DNA from: Rikenellaceae bacterium
Lineage (GTDB): Bacteria; Bacteroidota; Bacteroidia; Bacteroidales; Rikenellaceae
DNA: 47,634 nt
Assembly: GCA_030529085.1 (NCBI GenBank)
Contig: JAUMXM010000012.1
Span: 1 to 47,634 of the forward strand
Reading direction: 5' to 3'
Both the position numbers and the translations under genes were made by a program. A model generated the notes under the pieces. That model saw only the letters and a list, made by a program, of their open reading frames with translations. It did no database searches and had not been told where the DNA came from. Below, in pieces: positions 17,125 through 25,530 of the stretch. Position 1 is the first letter of the stretch, and the number at the start of each line of letters is the position of its first letter.

Positions 17125-20100
17125 TTAGAAACCGAACTTCAGCGTAAAGGTGAACTGACGAGCCAGCGGCGACGATACACCACCTGCCTGGTAGAACTCC
17201 GGATCCTGACCATTCAGCGACTTGTGTGCATAAACCAGGAAGGGGTTGGTCACCTGAATCTTCAGCGACAGGCTCTCGAACTTCGCACGACGAATCCACG
17301 CCTTGGGCACATCGTAGGTCAGCGAAATCTCCTTCATACGGATGAAGTCACCCTTACCGATGCGTGCGCTCGAATAGTTGTAGGCGTTGTAACCCGTGCG
17401 AACATCGTAAGCACCGTACTGACGCAGCTGACGCGAGCTGGCCAGGGTCGGGATGTTGGTAAACGCCTCATCACCGGCCACCATCCAACGATTCTTGAAG
17501 TCGTTCGACATGGCGTAGAAATCCGAGTACGACGACTTGAAGATCGGATTCAGACGAACCACATTGCCGAAACCGTAGGTCATAAAGACATTCAGACGCC
17601 AGCCCTTGTAGGTGAAGGTATTACCGAAACCACCCGTGTAAACCGGATCGGTCGGACCCTCATACTTGAGCGACTTGAGCAGCTCCTCATCGGTAGCCTG
17701 GAAGTCAATATCACCGTAGTTGTACTTATTGATCGGCTCACCGTTGATCTCGAAGGTGGGGAAGCCCTCGGTATCCAGCCCCTTGAAGGGAATCGAGAAG
17801 ATCGACGAGGGAGCATAACCCTCGAGGTTGTAACCCGTACCCAGAACGAGGTCCATCACGCGAGCATCGGTCGAAAGGTTCGTAATCTTCTGCTTGCTCC
17901 ACGAGAAGGTGAAGTCGGTCGTCCACTTGAAGTTCTTCTTCGCGATGTTACGCGTCGAAAGGGTGAACTCGATACCGTGCGACTTCATATCGGCGATGTT
18001 GGCATACTTCCAAACCTCACCACCTACACCGTTCGTATTCGTAAGACCCAACAGGTCGTAGTTATCACGCCAGTAAGCATCGACATCGAGGTTGATGCGG
18101 TTGTTGATCAGACCCAACGACATACCAACATTGGTCTCGTGCTTCTTCTCATAGGTCAGGTCGGCATTACCAAGCTGTGCAATCTCCAGACCCGTCTCCT
18201 TATCATCGGCCGAGGGGCGCCATGCCGAGTTCATGCTCTGAATTACGGCCGTCGAGTTGGTGATGTAATCCGGACCTGCATCGGCCGTCAGCGAGTACGA
18301 ACCCTTGAAGGTCAAGTGCGAGATGACATTACGAACAGGCTCGAAGAACTTCTCCTCGTGTACGTTCCAGGCACCACCCACGTTCCAGGTCGGCAACCAA
18401 CGAGCCGTACGCGACTCACCGAGGCGGTTCGTACCCTCGTAACGCATCGTACCGTTGATCGAGTAGCGACCCTTGTACGAGTAGTTCAACATACCGAAGA
18501 AGGCAGCCGAACGACGACGCGTATTCGAAAGGGTGAAGTAATCAGCGTTATCCTCTGCCTGCTTCTTGAAGGCCAGGTAGTTGTAGAATGCCTTCTCACC
18601 CTGATTGTACTGCAGACCCCAACCACGGAACCAATCGTTGGTACGATCAACCGACGTTACCTCGACACCACCATAGGCGTGTACGATGTGGTTATCGTTG
18701 AACGACTTATTCCAGGTCAGCGTATTACGCAGCGTGTAGCTGGGCGACTTAAACTCTCGCTTCTCGAAGATACCACCGTTGGGCAGAATCGTTACGGGCA
18801 GCTCGTTGAGCTTATCGGGATCGTCGTAGAGGAAGGGGTTGTTGTCGCGGATCGTTGCATCCGACATCTCACGGTAGGCGCGAGCCTGGTTCGACTCGTC
18901 CTTGATGTGGTGCTGCATCGAAGTCTGCGAATAGCGGAACGAAGCCAGCGAATTGAACTCCAGACCGGGAACGATCTTCCAATTCAGCTCACCCTGGAAA
19001 CGAATATCCGTAGCATCCATCTCGATGTAGTTGTTCTGCAACTCATCCAGAATGTTGAACGACGTGTAGTTACGGGCATAATCCTCATCAGCCGACATCG
19101 TACGCGACGTATTCATGGCGAAGCTGAAGGGGTTGATATCGAAGTCACGCTTCACCTCACCGCTCACCGCATCGGTAGCCTGACCCAGCGTACCTGGAGC
19201 CTCCTGCTTACGGTAGCTACCGTTACCCAGGATATTGAGCGTCAGGTTGTCGAAAATCTTAAACGAAGTATTGGCGTTGAAGGTGTAACGCGTAACCTGG
19301 CTGCGCTCGTACCATCCCGGATCGGTCATTACCGACATCGACATGTAAGAGGTCGCACGCTCCGAACCCATCGACATACTTACCGAGTGGTTCATCATCA
19401 CCGAGTTGCTGAACAGCTCGTCGAACCAGTCGGTGTTGCGGTACTCGGCCTCGCGCAGATAGCTGTTCATCGCAGCCTGAGTGTGCGGCATACCGAACAA
19501 ACCATTCGTACGATCGTACTGATTGATCAGGTGGTACATCTTACCATAGACACCATACTCGCTGGCACGCAGCGTCTCGGCGTAGTTGAAGAAGCCCTTA
19601 CCGCGCAACTCCTCGTAAACGCCCATCTGATCCTGCGAATTCATGATGTTGTAGTCGCGATACGAAGGCTTCAGACGCGTGGTAAACTCGCCCATATAGG
19701 TAATACGCGCGTCACCCGGGCGACCCTTCTTGGTGGTAACAACAATCACACCGGCCATAGCCTTGGCACCGTAGATCGAGGTTGCCGAACCATCCTTCAG
19801 GATGTTGATCGATTCGATATCGTCGGCATTCAGACCGGCGATAGCCGACGAAATCATCGTCACGGCATCACCCGACGAAAGCTCGTCGGCACCAACCTCC
19901 GTAACATCCTCGATGATCACACCATCGACCACCCAAAGGGGCTTCGAGTCACCCAGAATCGACGTAGCACCACGCACGCGGATCTTGGGAGCCGTACCAA
20001 AGGTTGCCGAGACGTTCTGCACCGATACACCGGCCGAACGACCCTCGAGCGAACGGCTGATATCAGCCACACCGCTCAACATCACGTCATCGGCTACCAG

Positions 20101-20472
20101 GCGATCCGAGGCACCCGTAAAGAGGCGCTTATCGATCTTGGTCATACCGGTTACAACGACTGCCTCCACCTCGGTGGCATCAGGAACGAGCTGTACCGAC
20201 ACACGCGGAGCGACAGCTATTTCCTGGGTTGCGTAACCCACATAAGAAATCACTAATTTCTGGCCAGCTCCCGCGGGGACGTTGTTGAGCACAAACCCAC
20301 CGTCCAAATCGGTTGTGGTACCATTCGTCGGACGCGACTTGACCACAACGGTTGCTCCGACTGCCGGAGAACCATCTTCAGCGGTAACTGTACCGGAAAC
20401 TTTCAGGTTTTGGGCCAGACCTGTTGCAAGGACTCCCAAAACAGCCATAAAGAGTAGTACAATTCTTCTCAT
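17125..20472 (-). CDS. SusC/RagA family TonB-dependent outer-membrane transporter
   Basis: Energy-coupled outer-membrane importer, 1115 residues. Order: signal peptide (MRRIVLLFMAVLGVLATGLAQ); carboxypeptidase-D-like beta domain about 24-95 (VSGTVTAEDGSPAVGATVVV, typical of SusC proteins); plug domain about 115-240, including PLWVVDGVIIEDV and a SINILKDGSATSIYG stretch; then a 22-strand barrel ending in aromatic LKFGF for Bam-dependent insertion. It is first in the five-gene operon susC-susD-Mx1-DUF4302-BACON. No anti-sigma factor, ECF sigma factor or hybrid sensor is adjacent, so control must come from elsewhere or be constitutive. Confidence 0.95.
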   Translation of the reverse strand: MRRIVLLFMAVLGVLATGLAQNLKVSGTVTAEDGSPAVGATVVVKSRPTNGTTTDLDGGFVLNNVPAGAGQKLVISYVGYATQEIAVAPRVSVQLVPDATEVEAVVVTGMTKIDKRLFTGASDRLVADDVMLSGVADISRSLEGRSAGVSVQNVSATFGTAPKIRVRGATSILGDSKPLWVVDGVIIEDVTEVGADELSSGDAVTMISSAIAGLNADDIESINILKDGSATSIYGAKAMAGVIVVTTKKGRPGDARITYMGEFTTRLKPSYRDYNIMNSQDQMGVYEELRGKGFFNYAETLRASEYGVYGKMYHLINQYDRTNGLFGMPHTQAAMNSYLREAEYRNTDWFDELFSNSVMMNHSVSMSMGSERATSYMSMSVMTDPGWYERSQVTRYTFNANTSFKIFDNLTLNILGNGSYRKQEAPGTLGQATDAVSGEVKRDFDINPFSFAMNTSRTMSADEDYARNYTSFNILDELQNNYIEMDATDIRFQGELNWKIVPGLEFNSLASFRYSQTSMQHHIKDESNQARAYREMSDATIRDNNPFLYDDPDKLNELPVTILPNGGIFEKREFKSPSYTLRNTLTWNKSFNDNHIVHAYGGVEVTSVDRTNDWFRGWGLQYNQGEKAFYNYLAFKKQAEDNADYFTLSNTRRRSAAFFGMLNYSYKGRYSINGTMRYEGTNRLGESRTARWLPTWNVGGAWNVHEEKFFEPVRNVISHLTFKGSYSLTADAGPDYITNSTAVIQSMNSAWRPSADDKETGLEIAQLGNADLTYEKKHETNVGMSLGLINNRINLDVDAYWRDNYDLLGLTNTNGVGGEVWKYANIADMKSHGIEFTLSTRNIAKKNFKWTTDFTFSWSKQKITNLSTDARVMDLVLGTGYNLEGYAPSSIFSIPFKGLDTEGFPTFEINGEPINKYNYGDIDFQATDEELLKSLKYEGPTDPVYTGGFGNTFTYKGWRLNVFMTYGFGNVVRLNPIFKSSYSDFYAMSNDFKNRWMVAGDEAFTNIPTLASSRQLRQYGAYDVRTGYNAYNYSSARIGKGDFIRMKEISLTYDVPKAWIRRAKFESLSLKIQVTNPFLVYAHKSLNGQDPEFYQAGGVSSPLARQFTFTLKFGF

Positions 20473-20533
20473 TTGACCTTAAATTTGAGTTTAACAATAA
20501 AATTTCTGCGTTGAGAAAACTTTCAAGTGTGGC

Positions 20534-20541
20534 CAAAAGTA
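20534..20541 (-). promoter_or_regulatory. -7 box of the susCD operon
   Basis: Minus-strand TACTTTTG matches TAnnTTTG, 61 nt before the susC ATG. No TTTG lies at -33 spacing, so an activator or sigma factor may be required. Confidence 0.45.
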
Positions 20542-20700
20542 TAGATTCGTATCAATATTAAAAAATTTATGGCATTTATTTATGAAGATTTCTCCGCTCT
20601 CAAAACAAACATTTGTAAATAAATCAAAGGTTAAATTTACACTTTATCATTTATTATACTATTTCATTGGTATTTCAACGTAAAAAAAGAAGATTCGATT

Positions 20701-20708
20701 TAACTTTG
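20701..20708 (+). promoter_or_regulatory. -7 box candidate, plus strand
   Basis: TAACTTTG, a full TAnnTTTG match, 32 nt before the TTG of the membrane micro-ORF at 20741. The -33 element is missing. Confidence 0.35.
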
Positions 20709-20740
20709 TTAGTTGTGAAAAAAGTGTAATTCGGTGTTTT

Positions 20741-20977
20741 TTGATATTTTTTAAGAAAGCGCGTCACCTCATTTATACTAGTTTATTAGTAGTTACAATC
20801 GGGATCTCGCTGCTATTCTGCTTTTTAAGTAGTTATATCGTTTCGTCAATTTTTGTCATTGTTATTTATGTTTTTGACAAAGAATGGGTATATTTTGACC
20901 TAAAAAGGGTATTTAACGACATAAAACCACCCCACTCGCCCGCCTTCAGCCATCCAAAAGGGGAAACAGAAAGCTAG
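20741..20977 (+). CDS. possible small membrane protein (doubtful ORF)
   Basis: An open frame of 78 residues from a TTG codon; no ATG or GTG is available in frame. The product would have a basic start (FKKARH), one long or two short hydrophobic segments (about residues 12-44) and a polar tail rich in Pro, Lys and Glu. Codons are AT-rich (TTT, TTA, GTA, ATT), unlike the GCC/CTG/GAG style of all neighbours. I do not recognise it. For: a -7 box upstream and the hydrophobic pattern. Against: start codon, no clear ribosome-binding site, and AT-rich DNA easily gives hydrophobic frames. The rest of the gap, 20978-21139, shows no gene. Confidence 0.25.
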   Translation: MIFFKKARHLIYTSLLVVTIGISLLFCFLSSYIVSSIFVIVIYVFDKEWVYFDLKRVFNDIKPPHSPAFSHPKGETES

Positions 20978-21127
20978 GAAGATTGGCTAAAAATCGGCTG
21001 TAGGGCCACACAGAAGGCGATTCGGCAAAAAAACAGGAGCGCATTGCGAGACACCTATTTATATATACAAAAAGCGAAGAGAGTGGTCGATGTGCAGAAA
21101 AGGGAGGGGTTATTGCACAAAAAATTG

Positions 21128-21135
21128 TATTTTTG
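21128..21135 (+). promoter_or_regulatory. -7 box immediately upstream of the GSCFA gene
   Basis: TATTTTTG matches TAnnTTTG and ends 4 nt before the ATG at 21140, predicting a leaderless or nearly leaderless transcript, as at ispE. Confidence 0.45.
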
Positions 21136-21139
21136 TCCT

Positions 21140-22120
21140 ATGAAATTCCGTACCGAAATCAAAATTGCCCCCTTCGCGCGCCCCATCGACCACGCGGAGC
21201 GCATCCTCTCGCTCGGCTCCTGCTTTGCCGAGGCGATGACACAACGATTGCAAGGGGTTAAATTCCACGCCGAGGGGAACTTTGCCGGGCCGCTCTTCAA
21301 CCCCGAAGTGATTGCCGACGCCATCGAGCGTGCCGCCTCGGGCTACCGCCACACCGCAGCCGAGATGCAACCCAACAGCGAGGGGCTCTACTTCTCGTTC
21401 GACGGGGCAACCCACCTCGCGGCGCCCACGGCCGAGGAGGCCGCCGCGCGCATCAACGAAGCCGACGAGGACCTGCGTCGAGCGCTGAGCGAGGCCGACA
21501 CACTGATCGTAACCTTTGGTACGGCGTGGGTCTATCGACACCTCACGAGCGGAAAGATTGTGGCCAACTGCCACCGCCAAGCAGCCTCGGAATTCGAGCG
21601 CGAGCGACTCACCATCGAGGGGATTGTGGCTCGCTGGCGTTCGCTCCTGGAAGGTCCCCTGCGCGAAAAGCGCATCCTGCTGACCGTCAGCCCCATTCGC
21701 CACCTCAAAGATGGGTTGGAACAGAATACGGTCAGCAAGGCGATCCTGCGCCTGGCCATCGAGGAGCTCTGCGAGAAACACCCCCAATGCAGCTACTTCC
21801 CGGCCTACGAACTGCTCCTCGACGACCTGCGCGACTATCGCTTCTATGCCGAGGACCTCACCCACCCTGCGCCCCAAGCCGTTGAATATATCTGGGAGCG
21901 CTTCTCGCAGGCCGCCTTCACCCCGCAAACGCGCCAGCTGAACGACCGGATAACACGCGCCCTCTCCTTCTGCGCCCACCGCCCCCTGAACCCCGCATCG
22001 GAGAGCTATCGCAAGGCGGCAGAGCACCTTTGCACGGAACTTGCCGAGCTGCAACAAGCTACCGGCATCGACTTTTCGGAAGAAATCGCTTCGCTGAAAG
22101 CGAAAATTCAAACCAAATAG
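21140..22120 (+). CDS. GSCFA domain protein
   Basis: A 326-residue member of the GSCFA family, named after its conserved motif, seen here as LGSCFAEAMTQRL near residue 25. The family is related to SGNH/GDSL-like hydrolases and its substrate is unknown; SVTPIRH-type (TVSPIRHLKDG) and DLTHPAPQAVEYIWERF blocks carry conserved Ser/His/Asp positions. No signal peptide is seen. The frame continues 96 nt upstream, but homology and the -7 box point to ATG 21140. The phosphatase-like gene follows after 33 nt. Confidence 0.88.
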   Translation: MKFRTEIKIAPFARPIDHAERILSLGSCFAEAMTQRLQGVKFHAEGNFAGPLFNPEVIADAIERAASGYRHTAAEMQPNSEGLYFSFDGATHLAAPTAEEAAARINEADEDLRRALSEADTLIVTFGTAWVYRHLTSGKIVANCHRQAASEFERERLTIEGIVARWRSLLEGPLREKRILLTVSPIRHLKDGLEQNTVSKAILRLAIEELCEKHPQCSYFPAYELLLDDLRDYRFYAEDLTHPAPQAVEYIWERFSQAAFTPQTRQLNDRITRALSFCAHRPLNPASESYRKAAEHLCTELAELQQATGIDFSEEIASLKAKIQTK

Positions 22121-22121
22121 T

Positions 22122-22129
22122 TATCTTTG
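22122..22129 (+). promoter_or_regulatory. -7 box upstream of the PafA-like gene
   Basis: TATCTTTG matches TAnnTTTG, 24 nt before the ATG at 22154 and directly after the GSCFA stop. It may be an internal promoter; no -33 element is evident. Confidence 0.45.
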
Positions 22130-22153
22130 CCGTTTGGAATTGAAACAAGAAGC

Positions 22154-23710
22154 ATGAAACGATTTTTAGCAATACTCATTCTCCTCGGTTGCACCCTCTC
22201 GGCTACGGCTCGCACCCCCCGTTTGGTGGTGCAGATTGTCGTCAGCTCGATGCGTGCCGGCGACCTGGAGCGCTATGCCGACAACTTCACCGACGGCGGT
22301 TTCAAACGGCTGATGGTGGGTGGCGCCTACTTCACGGAGGCTCACTACAACTACCAGCAGACCACCACGCCCACCTCGCTGGCCACCCTGACAACGGGTG
22401 CCATGCCCTCGATGCACGGCATTGTGGGCGAGACCTGGTTCGACTATACGGACAACTCCATCGTGCGCCTCACAAGCGGTCGTCGCGGCCCGGGTGCCTA
22501 CCACCTGGTGGCACCGACGTTGGGCGAGGCGCTGCTCAACCACTACCCCGAGGGAAAAAGCGTCTCGATCGCCCTGGAATCGACCTCGGCCATCGTCATG
22601 GCGGGCCATCAGGGCGAGGTTTATTGGCTCGACAACTATTCGTGCGAGTGGCTCTCGTCGATCTACTACACCCGCTCGACCCCCGAGTGGCTTGCCCGTT
22701 CGAACCGCGAGGGTTTCAATATCTCCTACCTGTTGCCCGACTGGCGACAGATTCTCCCCAAGGATCAATACCACAACAGCCGCTACTCGGATATCCGCCT
22801 TACGATCGACGGCAAGCGTGAGCCCAGCGCTGCACCGCGCCGCTTCACCCCCCAGAACTACGGCGAGCGCATGGGTTACACCCCGGCAGGCAACAGCGCC
22901 GTAATCGGCCTGGCAAAACAGGCCATCGCCCAATTCAAGTTAGGCGCCGATAAGCAACCCGACCTGCTGAACATCTGTTTCGACTCTTCGCGCCACATCC
23001 ACGAGGTCTATGGTCCCGAGTCGATCGAGGTCGAGGATATGTACTACCGCCTCGACCGCGAGCTGGCCGACTTTTTCACCTTCCTCTTTGCCCAGGTCGA
23101 GGAGGAGGATTGCCTCGTAGTGCTCACCTCCGACCACGGCACCAGCCGCTCCTATGACCTCAAAGAGGAGGAGGGCGAGCGCTTCAACGTGCAGCAGTTC
23201 CGCGTAATCGCCAACGGCTTCCTCAACGTGCGCTACGGCACGGGAGTCTGGGTGTTGGGCTACCGCGACGGCTCGCTCTACCTGAACCACAACCTCATCT
23301 ACGAGCGCAACCTCAACCTCGAGGAGGTGCAGAACGAGGTGGCGATCTTCGCCCAGCAGTTCAGCGGCGTATCGCATGCCATTTCGGCCACGGCGCTGCG
23401 CAACGCCTACTTCGGCAGCGGCTATGCCCACCTGGTGCAGAACGGCTTCTACCCGCGCCGTTCGGGCGATGTGATTCTGAATCTGGTGCCGGGGCTGATC
23501 GAGGAGCGCGAGTCGATTCGCTCGACCTCGGGCTCGATGTACGGCTACGACCGCCACGTGCCGCTGATCTTCTACGGCAACAGCATCGGAGCGCGCCAGA
23601 TCGACGAGTCGGTCGACATGACCGCCATTGCCCCCACCCTGGCCTATCGCCTCGGCATGGGAGCCCCCGAAGCCGCGGAGGGCAAAGCACTCGAAGAGTT
23701 ACGACGTTAA
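22154..23710 (+). CDS. PafA-like alkaline phosphatase superfamily protein with altered metal ligands
   Basis: Exported protein of 518 residues; signal MKRFLAILILLGCTLSATA, with an LLGC that could serve as a weak lipobox. It aligns along its length with PafA-type phosphatases: YNYQQTTTPTSLATLTTGAMPSMHG carries the nucleophile Thr (T72), LTSDHG gives D327-H328, and YDRHVPLIFYG gives H468. However, the first metal Asp (VVDQMR in relatives) is Ser31, and the Asp and His of the TDxxGHxxGP motif are Arg280 and Glu284. Phosphomonoesterase activity is therefore doubtful; another substrate, one metal ion, or a binding role are alternatives. ATG 22154 is chosen for the signal peptide. It is followed 12 nt later by sufE. 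Confidence 0.85.
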   Translation: MKRFLAILILLGCTLSATARTPRLVVQIVVSSMRAGDLERYADNFTDGGFKRLMVGGAYFTEAHYNYQQTTTPTSLATLTTGAMPSMHGIVGETWFDYTDNSIVRLTSGRRGPGAYHLVAPTLGEALLNHYPEGKSVSIALESTSAIVMAGHQGEVYWLDNYSCEWLSSIYYTRSTPEWLARSNREGFNISYLLPDWRQILPKDQYHNSRYSDIRLTIDGKREPSAAPRRFTPQNYGERMGYTPAGNSAVIGLAKQAIAQFKLGADKQPDLLNICFDSSRHIHEVYGPESIEVEDMYYRLDRELADFFTFLFAQVEEEDCLVVLTSDHGTSRSYDLKEEEGERFNVQQFRVIANGFLNVRYGTGVWVLGYRDGSLYLNHNLIYERNLNLEEVQNEVAIFAQQFSGVSHAISATALRNAYFGSGYAHLVQNGFYPRRSGDVILNLVPGLIEERESIRSTSGSMYGYDRHVPLIFYGNSIGARQIDESVDMTAIAPTLAYRLGMGAPEAAEGKALEELRR

Positions 23711-23722
23711 AAAACGAAAAAC

Positions 23723-24145
23723 ATGACACAAGACGCTATACAGGAGGAGATTATCGAGGAGTTCTCGATCTTCGACGATTGGTTGGATAAGTACGACTAC
23801 CTGATTTCGCTCAGCGAGCAGTTGCCCGCCATCGACCCTGCGCACCGCACCGAGCAGTACCTGATCAACGGTTGCCAGTCGCGCGTGTGGATCGATGCCC
23901 GCACAGAGGGGGGCAAGATCTACTTCTCGGCCGACAGCGATGCGATCATCACCAAGGGCATCATCTCGCTTCTGATTCGTGTGATGAGTGGCCGTACCGC
24001 CGAGGAGATTCTCTCGATGGAGCTCTACTTCATCGAGGCGATCGGTCTCGAGGCCAACCTCTCGCCCACGCGCGCCAACGGTCTGCTTGCGATGATCAAG
24101 CAGATGAAACTCTATGCCGTAGCCTTCCAAAACAAGCAAAACTAA
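23723..24145 (+). CDS. sufE: SufE family sulfur acceptor for Fe-S assembly
   Basis: Accepts persulfide sulfur from the cysteine desulfurase SufS and passes it to the SufBCD scaffold. Length 140 residues, normal. The acceptor is Cys51 in LINGCQSRVW, followed by KGIISLLIRVMSGRTAEEIL, the family's conserved helix. SufBCDS are not in this window. The DUF59 protein encoded 7 nt downstream is a plausible partner in Fe-S biogenesis. Confidence 0.94.
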   Translation: MTQDAIQEEIIEEFSIFDDWLDKYDYLISLSEQLPAIDPAHRTEQYLINGCQSRVWIDARTEGGKIYFSADSDAIITKGIISLLIRVMSGRTAEEILSMELYFIEAIGLEANLSPTRANGLLAMIKQMKLYAVAFQNKQN

Positions 24146-24152
24146 CGCAGCG

Positions 24153-24476
24153 ATGATGACCGCCGAAGAGATATTGCAGGTCGAAAAGGATATCGTCCTG
24201 ACCCTCAAAAACATCTATGACCCCGAAATTCCGGTCAACATCTACGACCTGGGACTGATCTACGAAATCGACTACACCCCCGATGGTGTTGCGACGATTC
24301 GCATGACCCTGACGGCTCCCAACTGCCCGATGGCCGATATTTTGGTCGAGGATGTCAACATCCAGGTCGGCAAGGTGAAGCACGTCGAGGAGGTGAACGT
24401 GATTCTCACCTTCGAGCCCGCCTGGGACAAGAGCATGATGACCGAGGAGGCTCTTTTGGAGCTCAACCTCTTCTAA
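24153..24476 (+). CDS. DUF59/MIP18 family Fe-S assembly protein (SufT-like)
   Basis: A 107-residue single-domain DUF59 protein; relatives (SufT, MIP18, PaaD) help mature Fe-S proteins. Seen: YDPEIPVNIYDLGLIYEID (the DPE/DLGL signature) and the reactive Cys in MTLTAPNCPMAD. A second ATG at 24156 is an equally good start. It sits between sufE and a DUF2851 gene in what looks like one operon. Confidence 0.9.
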   Translation: MMTAEEILQVEKDIVLTLKNIYDPEIPVNIYDLGLIYEIDYTPDGVATIRMTLTAPNCPMADILVEDVNIQVGKVKHVEEVNVILTFEPAWDKSMMTEEALLELNLF

Positions 24477-24488
24477 GGAGCCTACCCC

Positions 24489-25454
24489 ATGCACGACGAG
24501 GAGCGCCATAATCTCTACGCACGCCTGCTGGCCGATGCCGAATCGGGGTCGGTCACCTGTGGCACGTTTTTGGCCTCGTTGCCACCCTTGGATCGCTCAC
24601 ACCTATATATAAAGTTACTCTACGAACGCCTCGAGCGCAAACTGAAGAGAGTCGAGGAGCTCCACACCATGGCCGACGGCCACTGGACACAGACCTTCTA
24701 CCTGCTCTACTTGCGCACCTTGGGCGATATACAGAATCAGCCGGCCTACCTTGAGTTGGCTCGCCGCGCTCCGCTCCAGATCTTGCTGCGCGAGCGCCTT
24801 ATTCCCCACGCCATCGAATCGATCCTGCTTGGCACGGCCGGTCTGCTCGACCTCTACGATGCCGAGGATGACCACATCGCCTACCTGCGCCGCGAATTCG
24901 ACCACTACGCCGCCAAATACAGCTTGGAGCCAATGGAGGCCTCGAGCTGGGTCTACCAACAGGTTCGCCCTGCCAACCATCCCGTTTTGCGCCTTGCGCA
25001 GGCAGCCGCCTTCTTCAGCCGCTACGCGTCGCTTTTCGATCAGATGTTGATGTGCCGCACCGCCGAGGAGGTCGAAGATCTCTTTTGTGTCGAGGCCGAC
25101 CCCTATTGGAACAGCCGCCTGAAGGTCGATGAGGAGGAGACTTCGCGCCACACCCCGAAGCGACTGGGGCGATTCAAGGCGCAGATCATCGGCATCAACC
25201 TAGTTGCCATTCTGCAATATGCCTACGGCTCCTACTGCGGTCAGGAGCACCTCCGCGACCGTGCCATCGCACTCCTCGAGCACCTTCCGCCCGAGGATAA
25301 CCGCTACATGCGTATCTGGCGACAGGCGGGCCTGCGTCCGCGCGACAGTTTCGAGTCGCAGGCGCTGCTACAGCTCATCACCGAGCACTGCCAACAGCAA
25401 GGTTGTGCGTCGTGCTGCGTAGCCCGTGAGATCGCCCGCCGACTCCGACCGTAG
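24489..25454 (+). CDS. DUF2851 family protein, short form
   Basis: A 321-residue protein of unknown function. Segments such as RPANHPVLRLAQAAAFFSRY, DPYWNSRLKVDEEE, LVAILQYAYGSY and LEHLPPEDNRYMRIWRQAG match DUF2851 as I recall it, as does a C-terminal Cys cluster (CQQQGCASCCVAREIA) that could bind metal. Known members are mostly about 420 residues; here the N-terminal part seems to be missing. It is preceded by AAGGAG 8 nt before the ATG and 12 nt after the DUF59 stop. Family assignment is from memory and moderately sure; no function can be given. Confidence 0.7.
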   Translation: MHDEERHNLYARLLADAESGSVTCGTFLASLPPLDRSHLYIKLLYERLERKLKRVEELHTMADGHWTQTFYLLYLRTLGDIQNQPAYLELARRAPLQILLRERLIPHAIESILLGTAGLLDLYDAEDDHIAYLRREFDHYAAKYSLEPMEASSWVYQQVRPANHPVLRLAQAAAFFSRYASLFDQMLMCRTAEEVEDLFCVEADPYWNSRLKVDEEETSRHTPKRLGRFKAQIIGINLVAILQYAYGSYCGQEHLRDRAIALLEHLPPEDNRYMRIWRQAGLRPRDSFESQALLQLITEHCQQQGCASCCVAREIARRLRP

Positions 25455-25482
25455 CGATTTCCCACTCCCCCGAAAAAAGAGC

Positions 25483-25530
25483 CCACGAATGTTTGCGCCC
25501 ATCTGCTTTTCGACAGATGGGCCCTCTTGT
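25483..25530 (+). terminator. terminator after the DUF2851 gene
   Basis: GCCCATCTG (25497-25505) / CAGATGGGC (25514-25522) stem, outer AAGAG/CTCTT pairing and a short T-rich tail. It lies 30-75 nt past the stop of the GSCFA-to-DUF2851 gene run. Confidence 0.65.

Larger units (their letters stand above)
20473..20740. other. AT-rich intergenic region upstream of susC
   Basis: No supported gene. It holds the minus-strand susC -7 box, a plus-strand TAACTTTG box and long A/T tracts. It is the first part of a 667-nt gap between the divergent susC and GSCFA genes. Confidence 0.6.

Noticed and set aside
17224..20256. Very long plus-strand open frame (about 1010 codons) opposite susC
   Set aside because: It is the mirror of a GC-rich coding strand; the product has Arg/Leu/His/Val-rich, repeat-free sequence with no family motif, while the minus strand encodes a clear SusC.
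21044..21139. N-terminal extension of the GSCFA protein
   Set aside because: The extra residues match no family sequence and the -7 box lies within this stretch.
20473..21139. tRNA or structured RNA in the long gap upstream of susC
   Set aside because: I found no cloverleaf, conserved T-loop or stable GC-rich helix; the region is mostly A/T tracts.
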